Part shown: positions 1 to 5,386 of the stretch, piece by piece
How positions within the stretch are numbered: position 1 is the first letter of the stretch
Layout of the letters: each line of letters opens with the position of its first letter
Assembly (NCBI GenBank): GCA_029561505.1
Contig: JAKQXK010000681.1
Span: 1-6,209 of the forward strand
Source of the DNA: Spirochaetota bacterium
GTDB taxonomy: Bacteria; Spirochaetota; Leptospiria; Turneriellales; Turneriellaceae
DNA: 6,209 nucleotides
Direction of reading: 5' to 3'
Translations under genes and position numbers: made by a program
The notes under the pieces: generated by a model
What the model saw: the letters and a program-made list of their open reading frames with translations, nothing else
Databases searched by the model: none
Told to the model about the DNA's origin: nothing

Positions 1-271
1 GCCCCGTTTTCTCGGCGATGTCTGCCAGCGCGTCGCTACCCAGAACTTTTTTGATCGCGGCACCAGAGATGCTCTCGTTATCGCCTTTGCCTATCCAGCT
101 TGCGATGGTATCGGCGTAACCACCCTCTTTAAGAGCGCCGAGAATCGATTCAACGTTCGAACCGCTGCCGCCTTTTGAGAGCAGGTCTTTTGCAAGGGTC
201 ATAAGGTCGCTGTCTGAGCCTTCGCCCGAAAGTTGTGACGCGAGGCCACCGAGTGTTTCAATAAATGACAT
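1..271 (-). CDS. YidB-like (DUF937) family protein, 5' part only
   Basis: The reading frame starts at the ATG whose complement is at 269-271 and runs leftward off the window without a stop, giving 90 residues of the N-terminal part. It begins MSFIETLGGLASQL and ends in a segment rich in the signature of YidB/DUF937 proteins: a Gly-Gly-Tyr turn, a Ser-Trp-Ile-Gly-Lys-Gly stretch (about residues 58-63), then an Ile-Ser-Gly element and a Val-Leu-Gly-Ser-Asp-Ala-Leu motif. Family members are small soluble proteins of about 130-200 residues whose biochemical role is not settled, so no function is assigned. An in-frame TGA lies about 24 bases upstream with no ATG, GTG or TTG between, so the start is well fixed. 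There is no Shine-Dalgarno sequence; the bases before the ATG read CCTCACCG. The gene is divergent from the histidine kinase and shares a 75-base intergenic region with it. Family assignment rests on motif recall. Confidence 0.8.
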   Translation of the reverse strand, partial: MSFIETLGGLASQLSGEGSDSDLMTLAKDLLSKGGSGSNVESILGALKEGGYADTIASWIGKGDNESISGAAIKKVLGSDALADIAEKTG

Positions 272-276
272 CGGTG

Positions 277-306
277 AGGATATCTCACGTGCTCATGACC
301 TGTCAA
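277..306 (-). promoter_or_regulatory. Possible sigma-70 promoter of the YidB-like gene, nearly leaderless
   Basis: On the minus strand a perfect TTGACA (306-301) is followed after 18 bases by TATCCT (282-277), which matches the -10 consensus at four of six positions. The -10 box ends only five bases before the ATG at 271, so a normal start point would fall at or next to the start codon. That would give a leaderless transcript, which agrees with the absence of a Shine-Dalgarno sequence. The weak -10 and slightly long spacer keep confidence low. Confidence 0.35.
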
Positions 307-330
307 CACGTTCAGTACGAAAGCCTGCTT

Positions 331-359
331 CAAAGCGCTTTACGCTTTGAGGCAAAGCG
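331..359 (+). repeat. Three-part inverted repeat over the kinase start codon
   Basis: CAAAGCG (331-337), CGCTTTG (343-349) and CAAAGCG again (353-359) stand in a row. The middle copy can pair with the first (7-bp stem, 5-base loop CTTTA) or with the third (7-bp stem, 3-base loop AGG), but not with both. The TTG start proposed for the histidine kinase (347-349) lies inside the middle copy. In RNA this would put the start codon in a stem in either conformation. Alternatively it is a 5' untranslated element and translation starts later, for example at GTG 377 or TTG 407. Confidence 0.6.
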
Positions 360-2146
360 GCGTTGACACAAGTGCAGTGAAGCGCGGTCAGAACAGATTT
401 CTAAAGTTGATCAATGGTGACACAACCCGGTCTTTCGAATTCAGGCAAACTTATCTCATAACCACTGCGGGCGCGCTGCTGGCGCTGGCCGCAACCGTAA
501 TCAACTATTTCACCAACCAATCTCCGACGATGACAGCGGTATCGCTGGCGGCGGGTATCTTGCTTCTGGTATTGCGGTCACGGCTCAAACACTTCAAGAC
601 CCTTGTCTGGCCTACCTGCATACTGATTGGTATCGGCCTCGTGCTGGGCATTATCGGCTGGGTGACATCGTCAGGCATTTTTGGTTCAGCCCCGTTTGTT
701 TTCTACCTGATGCTCACGTGGCTTTTGGCAACACGAAATTCTGACAGCCATTTGTTATTAACCGCCAGCACTGTGGTTGTGCTTGTCGGCCTCATGCTCA
801 TGCAGAAATATTTTCCTCACCTGATCACCAACTACCCTGACGCTACGGCTCAATGGTCTGATCTGGTGGCAGGCATTCTTGCCACCCTGGTGTTTCAGGC
901 CCTCTTCATCAGTGCACTCAGACACCAATTCGAAGCAGAACGCCATCTGCTGAATACAGAACACGGCAAGCTGGTTGAAACCATGTCAAAACTCAGCGCG
1001 GCACAGCAGGCGGCTGAAAATGCGCTGACGGGCAGGTCTGACTTTCTGGCTGCCATGTCACATGAACTGCGCACGCCGCTGACCTCGGTGATTGCGGGCG
1101 TTCGGCTTCTGAAAGACGACACTGCAGAACACAGCCAAGAAGAAATCGTGGGCTTTATCGAGAGATCTTCGCAGGCCTTGTTACGCCTGATCGACGACCT
1201 GTTGGTCTTGCGCTCGCACGAAGCGGGCGAAGTCTCGATCGTCTTCGCACCCTTTCGCCTGCGCGAGTTTCTCAGCGATATCACGCGCTATTATCTGCCC
1301 CTCGCACGCAACAAAGGTCTTGATTTTTTCTTCTCGTTTGACGAACGCCTTCCAGACATTGTCAACGGCGACGATGGCCGCATCGGTCAGATTCTGGCAA
1401 ATCTGATATCGAACTCGATAAAGTATACCGAGCGTGGGCAGGTGACCTTCAAAGTTGCGCTGTGTGAATCTGCCAGCGAAAGCATTGTGTTCGAAGTTTC
1501 AGATTCGGGCGTCGGTATACCCGTCACCGAACAGGCAGATCTGTTCAAACCTTATGTGCGCGCAAATGACGTAAGGCGCCGCATTAAAGGTACAGGCCTC
1601 GGTCTTTCTGTATGTGCGCTGCTCGCGCCGAAACTGCACGGCAAGATTGAGCTTGTAAAGTCTGATAGCTCGGGCAGCACCTTTCGTCTCACGGTGCCAC
1701 TGCGCATCGACCAGATGCGCGAGGCGACAGCTCAGAAAAATCTAACAAAACTGACCAGAGGGTTGCGCATTCTGGTAGCAGAAGACGACGAAGTAAACGC
1801 ACTTCTGCTGAGCAAAATTTTGAACAAGAATGAAATCGAATGCGCAATAGCCCACAATGGTGCTGAACTTGTCAGAATGGCCAACGAAGGGCCGTGGCAC
1901 ATGATTCTGACCGATATTCAGATGCCTGATATTGACGGGTTTGAAGCAGCGACACGAATTCAGGCTGCGTTGGGCCCAGGCAATACGCCACCAATCATCG
2001 CCGTGAGCGCGGCAAATTTCGAAGAAGACTCTTCACACCGGGAAAAATCTCCGATTGTGCACTGGTTGGCAAAACCCTATACCGAAGAAGCGCTGCTCAA
2101 TGCGATCGCCCAGAATCTGCACGAACCCCAAACACAGAATATCTGA
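347..2146 (+). CDS. Membrane hybrid sensor histidine kinase with C-terminal receiver
   Basis: This 599-residue inner-membrane signalling kinase senses an unknown cue, autophosphorylates on a histidine and can pass the phosphate to its own receiver domain. Six hydrophobic segments are visible at about residues 35-54, 61-77, 86-107, 115-128, 135-152 and 172-191, with no sizeable periplasmic domain and no PAS or HAMP domain recognised. A helical linker (193-228) leads to the HisKA H-box (S-H-E-L-R-T-P, His239). The HATPase follows, with N-box Asn352/Asn356, G1 motif D386-S-G-V-G, F-box around Phe400 and G2 motif G415-T-G-L-G-L. The receiver (about 473-590) has acidic Asp480/Asp481, phosphoacceptor Asp523, Ser554 and Lys576 followed by Pro, so all key residues are intact. 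No output domain follows. The start is uncertain: TTG 347, GTG 377 and TTG 407 are all possible, an in-frame TGA lies at 296-298, and none has a good Shine-Dalgarno sequence. No neighbouring response regulator is present, so the downstream partner is unknown. Confidence 0.93.
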   Translation: MRQSGVDTSAVKRGQNRFLKLINGDTTRSFEFRQTYLITTAGALLALAATVINYFTNQSPTMTAVSLAAGILLLVLRSRLKHFKTLVWPTCILIGIGLVLGIIGWVTSSGIFGSAPFVFYLMLTWLLATRNSDSHLLLTASTVVVLVGLMLMQKYFPHLITNYPDATAQWSDLVAGILATLVFQALFISALRHQFEAERHLLNTEHGKLVETMSKLSAAQQAAENALTGRSDFLAAMSHELRTPLTSVIAGVRLLKDDTAEHSQEEIVGFIERSSQALLRLIDDLLVLRSHEAGEVSIVFAPFRLREFLSDITRYYLPLARNKGLDFFFSFDERLPDIVNGDDGRIGQILANLISNSIKYTERGQVTFKVALCESASESIVFEVSDSGVGIPVTEQADLFKPYVRANDVRRRIKGTGLGLSVCALLAPKLHGKIELVKSDSSGSTFRLTVPLRIDQMREATAQKNLTKLTRGLRILVAEDDEVNALLLSKILNKNEIECAIAHNGAELVRMANEGPWHMILTDIQMPDIDGFEAATRIQAALGPGNTPPIIAVSAANFEEDSSHREKSPIVHWLAKPYTEEALLNAIAQNLHEPQTQNI

Positions 2147-2184
2147 ACGTATTCAAACGGCTTTACGCCCCCTCTGAAAACGGC

Positions 2185-2188
2185 GGAG
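2185..2188 (+). promoter_or_regulatory. Shine-Dalgarno GGAG of the dienoyl-CoA isomerase gene
   Basis: GGAG stands seven bases before the ATG at 2196. It is the clearest ribosome binding site in the window and supports that start. It lies in the 49-base gap after the kinase stop, in which no terminator is visible, so co-transcription with the kinase is possible. Confidence 0.65.
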
Positions 2189-2195
2189 CAACGTC

Positions 2196-3002
2196 ATGGC
2201 GTATAATTTTTTCCTGATTGAAAAATCTGGCCCTGTCGCGACCCTGTGGCTCAATCGCCCTGAAAAACGAAACTTCATGAACTGGGATTTCTGGTCAGAG
2301 CTGCCGCAGGCAGTGGCCGAGATCAACGCCGACGATTCGATCAGGGTGTTCGTCGTGGCAGCCAAAGGCGCGAGCTTCTCGATCGGGCTCGACCTGCCCG
2401 ACTTTGTCGAGCGCTTTGCCTGGCTCGCCGATTCGACGGGAGCAGAAGGCAACCAGCGCCTGCACGACTTTATTCTCACGATGCAAAAGGGCATGCGTGC
2501 CGTCGCCGATTCGCCCAAACCTTCAATCGCCGCGATACAGCGCCACTGCATTGGCGGGGCGCTCGACCTCATTTCGGCTTGCGATATCCGCTACGCCGCG
2601 GCCGATGCAATCTTCTCGCTGCGCGAAGTTAAAGTCGCCATCGTCGCCGACATGGGTTCATTACAGCGCCTGCCCTACCTCATCGGCGAAGGCCCCACGC
2701 GCGAACTCGCGCTCACCGGCCGCGACGTCGGCGCCGAAGAAGCGCTGCGGATGAATCTGATCACGAAAATTCTGCCTGATAAAGACGCGGCTTACGCCGC
2801 TGCGATCGAAACAGCCAAAGAAATGAGCGAAAACTCAGCGATTGTAATGCGCGGAGTCAAATATATCATGAACAAGCAGCGCGGCCTCGACGCTGACCGG
2901 GCGTTAGATCTGGTCGCGCTCTACAACAGCGGCTATTTGCAGTCGGCTGAGTTTGTCGCGATGGCGAAGGGTTTTGCTGATAGAAAGAAAAAGCGCGAAT
3001 GA
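2196..3002 (+). CDS. Delta(3,5)-delta(2,4)-dienoyl-CoA isomerase (ECH1-type crotonase)
   Basis: This 268-residue soluble protein belongs to the enoyl-CoA hydratase/isomerase superfamily and closely follows the mammalian ECH1 pattern. ECH1 shifts the double bonds of 3,5-dienoyl-CoA to 2,4-dienoyl-CoA during beta-oxidation of fatty acids unsaturated at odd positions. Visible signatures are L-N-R-P-E-K-R-N (19-26), the oxyanion/CoA segment F-S-I-G-L-D-L (61-67), C-I-G-G-A-L-D-L (118-125), A-C-D-I-R-Y (128-133) and L-Q-R-L-P (156-160). The three acidic residues used by ECH1 (Asp176, Glu196, Asp204 in the rat enzyme) are matched by Asp124, Glu144 and Asp152, which argues against a plain hydratase, where two glutamates are expected. 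One oddity: the usual His-Gly before the oxyanion loop is replaced by Gln-Arg-His (115-117). The length is normal for a bacterial crotonase without targeting sequences. The stop codon overlaps the next gene's ATG. Substrate is inferred from the triad, not shown. Confidence 0.85.
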   Translation: MAYNFFLIEKSGPVATLWLNRPEKRNFMNWDFWSELPQAVAEINADDSIRVFVVAAKGASFSIGLDLPDFVERFAWLADSTGAEGNQRLHDFILTMQKGMRAVADSPKPSIAAIQRHCIGGALDLISACDIRYAAADAIFSLREVKVAIVADMGSLQRLPYLIGEGPTRELALTGRDVGAEEALRMNLITKILPDKDAAYAAAIETAKEMSENSAIVMRGVKYIMNKQRGLDADRALDLVALYNSGYLQSAEFVAMAKGFADRKKKRE

Positions 3003-3448
3003 TACCTGACGCAGCCGTAGAACTAGAGCGGCTGGTGGTCGCAAGACGAGTAGCAGCTGCTGAGTTGCTCAATTTAGAAATGCACGACCGGTGGGGTCAC
3101 AGTAGTGACCCAGTCATGAACCAGAAGATGGAGCAGGCAGGTGCGATCAGAGAAATGCACACCAGTGCGGGCAAACAGCTTGTTGAGCTCGTGCGCAGCT
3201 ACCGCAAAGAGCAACCCGAGGCAGTCGAATACTGGGCAAACGCGCACGTGCAGCTGCTGCAGAATTTTCTCGAAACAACAACCGACTCAACAGCCCGGTT
3301 CGTTGCCGAGAAAGAAATTTCTGCCTGGCAAGCGGTGGTCTCTGGCAAGCGTGATATTGTCGAAGGGAACATTTTCTATGTAGCCTATGACGCAGAACTG
3401 CACCGTAAGCTCTTCGGCATCGAGTTAGACTCACCTGAAAAGAAATAA
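2999..3448 (+). CDS. Small helical protein of unknown function, coupled to the isomerase gene
   Basis: I do not recognise this 149-residue protein. It is soluble, with no signal peptide, membrane segment or cysteine. Its composition suggests mostly alpha helix (about residues 3-29, 37-70, 73-115 and 126-138), with many charged and Ala/Leu/Glu residues and several aromatic positions (Trp32, Tyr79-Trp80, Trp110, Phe126-Tyr127). The lysine-rich end (E-K-K) is probably flexible. The ATG overlaps the stop of the isomerase gene as ATGA, and no Shine-Dalgarno better than the purine run in the preceding codons is visible, so translation is probably coupled to the isomerase. That points to a shared expression need, and perhaps to a role in acyl-CoA metabolism or a physical partnership, but this is inference from position only. 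The frame is open over its whole length and reads in a natural-looking protein composition, so I consider it a real gene. Confidence 0.75.
   Translation: MIPDAAVELERLVVARRVAAAELLNLEMHDRWGHSSDPVMNQKMEQAGAIREMHTSAGKQLVELVRSYRKEQPEAVEYWANAHVQLLQNFLETTTDSTARFVAEKEISAWQAVVSGKRDIVEGNIFYVAYDAELHRKLFGIELDSPEKK
3094..3111 (+). repeat. Perfect 7-bp inverted repeat with 4-base loop inside the small helical gene
   Basis: GGGTCAC (3094-3100), loop AGTA, GTGACCC (3105-3111). It starts about 95 bases into the coding region. A hairpin in the message is possible, but a regulatory role is not supported by anything else; there is no T-run after it. It could also be a dyad for a DNA-binding protein or chance. 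Confidence 0.4.
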
Positions 3449-3541
3449 TCAAGTGCCTAACCGGCACGGCGCTCAAATGTGCAAATGGTATCAGACTCCT
3501 TTTTCCTTGTCCCGAGGGTTCAGTTTTTTGGGTTGGGGTAA
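3449..3541 (+). other. Intergenic region before the CLC gene
   Basis: These 93 bases hold a small hairpin-capable dyad soon after the stop (GTGCC 3453-3457, GGCAC 3463-3467) without a T-run, so it is not a standard terminator. Further on are a pyrimidine-rich stretch and a T-run (3524-3529) followed by a G/T-rich segment ending GGGGTAA just before the ATG. No clear -35/-10 pair was found. The gap is long enough for a separate CLC promoter, but none can be named. Confidence 0.4.
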
Positions 3542-4870
3542 ATGAAGAGACTCGCCGTGGTGCTGCTGCGCCGAATGCACATCGACGCTGAAGTCAAGGA
3601 AAATCTGCAACGGTCAGTTCCCGTCTGGATAGCCTCGCTGATTACAGGAGCCGTAGCAGTCGGTTATGCAAAACTCTTTTCCGAGGCAGAAGCGGCAGGC
3701 AAGCGCCTCTTCTTATACCAGCCATTGTGGCTCTTTGCTATCACTCCCGTATGTTTTGCCACGGCATGGTATTGCGTTTACCGTTTCGCTCCACTGGCGC
3801 GAGGTAGCGGCATTCCGCAGATTTCAGCTGCTCTTGAATTGGCAGAGACACCGTACGAATACGCGATTCAGAAATTACTCAATTTGCGCGTACTGCTGAC
3901 AAAAATCGTGAGCAGCACAATCTTGGTATTTGGCGGCGGCGCCATCGGTCGAGAAGGCCCGACGATTCAGATCTCGGCGACCATTTTCAGACTCGTCGGG
4001 CTTTGGACTCCCGTCAGCTGGCCCGCGTATTCTGAACGGGTGTTGATTCTGACCGGCAGCGCAGCGGGTCTTGCCGCTGCGTTCAATACGCCCCTGGGTG
4101 GAATCGTATTCGCAATCGAAGAACTCAGTCGCCTGCACTTTAACGCGTTTCGCACGACCCTGCTTGCCTCGGTAATTGTCGCGGGCCTGACGGCCCAGAC
4201 TCTTCTCGGCCCATACCTGTTTCTGGGTTATGTGCGCGTCGGCGGTACGGGGATCATTTTAACGCTGATTGTCATTGGCGCCGCCGTGACCTCGGGTATC
4301 GTCGGTGGCTTTTTCTCGCGAATCATTTTCTCTGCCGTTCAGGCCGTAAGAAAGGTTCAGAGGGCACAATACCAATTATTGCTGGCACTGTTACTGGGTT
4401 TGATGCTCGCGCTCATCGCGTATTTTCATTCGTTCAAAATTCTCGGCTCAGGCAAAGAAAACCTTTCTGCGTTGCTGCTCGGCGCCAATGCCGACAACAG
4501 TTTAGACGGTGCTTTGATGCGAATAATCGGCCCGCTGATTACCTTCGTTTCGGGAGGCGCGGGCGGCATTTTCGCGCCGGCACTCAGCGCAGGTGCTGCG
4601 TTAGGTTCAGTTTTTTCAGGCTTTTTTGCGCTAACCACCGAACAGATCAACGTCGTAATCCTCTCGGGTATGGTGGGCTTCTTGACAGCCCTGACCCGCT
4701 CTCCGTTCACCTCGACTGTGCTCGTGCTTGAAATGACAGATCGCCATTCTGTCATTTTTTACCTGATGCTTGCTGGCCTCGCCAGTTATGCGGGGGCATG
4801 GCTCGTGAACAGGCAATCACTCTATGACAAATTGAAGGCGCTGTACCTTCGGGATGCAATTCCGAAATAG
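3542..4870 (+). CDS. CLC-family chloride channel/transporter, probably a Cl-/H+ antiporter
   Basis: This 442-residue polytopic inner-membrane protein has the length of a CLC core without the C-terminal CBS pair. The chloride-binding signatures are all present: G-S-G-I-P (88-92, Ser89), G-R-E-G-P (136-140, gating Glu138), G-G-I-F-A-P (341-346) and the late tyrosine Tyr428 in S-L-Y-D-K, matching Ser107, Glu148, Phe357 region and Tyr445 of E. coli ClcA. Glu193-Glu194 in A-I-E-E-L aligns with Glu202-Glu203 of ClcA, so the inner proton-transfer glutamate is kept; by family rules this favours a chloride/proton exchanger rather than a passive channel. The GSGIP serine argues against the fluoride-specific CLC-F branch. 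An in-frame TAA lies directly before the ATG, so this is the first possible start; the G-run at 3535-3538 is only three bases away and a poor ribosome site. Met12 (3575) is an alternative. Physiological role, such as acid resistance or charge balance, cannot be read from the neighbours. Confidence 0.92.
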   Translation: MKRLAVVLLRRMHIDAEVKENLQRSVPVWIASLITGAVAVGYAKLFSEAEAAGKRLFLYQPLWLFAITPVCFATAWYCVYRFAPLARGSGIPQISAALELAETPYEYAIQKLLNLRVLLTKIVSSTILVFGGGAIGREGPTIQISATIFRLVGLWTPVSWPAYSERVLILTGSAAGLAAAFNTPLGGIVFAIEELSRLHFNAFRTTLLASVIVAGLTAQTLLGPYLFLGYVRVGGTGIILTLIVIGAAVTSGIVGGFFSRIIFSAVQAVRKVQRAQYQLLLALLLGLMLALIAYFHSFKILGSGKENLSALLLGANADNSLDGALMRIIGPLITFVSGGAGGIFAPALSAGAALGSVFSGFFALTTEQINVVILSGMVGFLTALTRSPFTSTVLVLEMTDRHSVIFYLMLAGLASYAGAWLVNRQSLYDKLKALYLRDAIPK

Positions 4871-4896
4871 AGGGCGCGGGCTGGTCGCCAGAAATC

Positions 4897-5337
4897 TTAT
4901 TTTAGCTCAACCTTATGCAGCGACTTCAGTTTCTTGAGCGACGCGCGCATCAACTGCTCGAGAACCTTCATGTCAATATCGGCCAGCTGTTTCACGTAGA
5001 GGCAGGCCTTCGTCATCTTGTGCTTTCCTAATTTATCAAAGAGCGGCTGCAGATCGTTATGATAGCCCGGCATCAGGTAGATCGAAAACTCTTTCGCGCG
5101 CGGTGAGAATCCGAGCGCAAGAGCATCGCCCTCGCGACCTGAATCGTATTTGTAGTGGTAGCTGCCAAAACCGATCATCGCCGGTCCCCACATCTTCGGT
5201 TCTGCCTTTGTGATTTTTTTCATGAGAGCGGCGAGCGCTTCAGCATCGGCGCGCTTCGCCGGCGGATTGATCTTTGCGATGAACGCGGCCGCGCTGGCTT
5301 TGGTGGCGACGGTTTTGTTCTGAGTTTTTTGTGCCAT
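4897..5337 (-). CDS. DUF1801 domain protein
   Basis: This 146-residue soluble protein matches the DUF1801 family closely. After a lysine/alanine-rich N-terminal tail (1-18) come the family signatures: a K-R-A-D-A-E-A-L segment (28-35), L-M-K-K-I-T (38-43), E-P-K-M-W-G-P (46-52), I-G-F-G-S-Y-H-Y-K-Y (55-64), S-G-R-E-G-D (66-71), G-F-S-P-R (76-80), K-L-G-K-H-K (102-107), A-C-L-Y-V-K (111-116) and L-A-D-I-D (118-122). The family has a frataxin-like fold in some members, but the function of this branch is unknown. The ATG at 5337 is the only plausible start: an in-frame TAA lies upstream at 5361-5359 and the next methionine is residue 39, inside the domain. No Shine-Dalgarno exists; instead a long perfect palindrome ends five bases upstream. 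The gene follows the MaoC gene on the same strand and converges on the CLC gene, with 26 bases between the stops. Confidence 0.88.
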   Translation of the reverse strand: MAQKTQNKTVATKASAAAFIAKINPPAKRADAEALAALMKKITKAEPKMWGPAMIGFGSYHYKYDSGREGDALALGFSPRAKEFSIYLMPGYHNDLQPLFDKLGKHKMTKACLYVKQLADIDMKVLEQLMRASLKKLKSLHKVELK

Positions 5338-5342
5338 AATCA

Positions 5343-5378
5343 GCGGGTAGAGACGCGATTAATCGCGTCTCTACCCGC
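5343..5378. repeat. Perfect 36-bp palindrome between the MaoC and DUF1801 genes
   Basis: The arm GCGGGTAGAGACGCGATT (5343-5360) is followed at once by its exact reverse complement (5361-5378), with no mismatch. In RNA it would fold as a stem of about 16 bp with a TTAA loop. It starts eight bases after the MaoC stop (complement 5387-5389) and ends five bases before the DUF1801 ATG, so it fills nearly the whole 49-base gap. It could end or stabilise the MaoC message, hinder DUF1801 translation, bind a dimeric protein, or be a copy of a dispersed palindromic repeat. No T-run follows on the minus strand, so it is not a classic terminator. Confidence 0.95.
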
Positions 5379-5386
5379 GTTACGAA

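Noticed and set aside
363..368. TTGACA on the plus strand as a -35 box for the kinase
   Set aside because: No -10-like sequence lies 15-19 bases downstream, and it is inside the proposed coding region.
895..1284. Minus-strand open frame of 129 residues inside the kinase gene
   Set aside because: It lies opposite the HisKA region, is rich in Ser/Arg/Cys in the manner of antisense frames, and shows no family motif; the plus-strand kinase explains the sequence.
2153..2572. Minus-strand open frame of 139 residues opposite the isomerase
   Set aside because: The composition is that of a shadow frame and the isomerase frame has clear conserved motifs over the same bases.
3453..3467. Small dyad after the helical protein gene as a terminator
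   Set aside because: Stem of only 5 bp and no T-run directly after it; not enough to call a terminator.
3517..3529. 13-base match GGTTCAGTTTTTT shared with 4604-4616
   Set aside because: A T-run-based match of low complexity, one copy inside the CLC coding region; likely chance.
4873..4889. GGCG/CGCC dyad between the convergent CLC and DUF1801 stops as a bidirectional terminator
   Set aside because: Four base pairs with a nine-base loop and no proper T-run is too weak.
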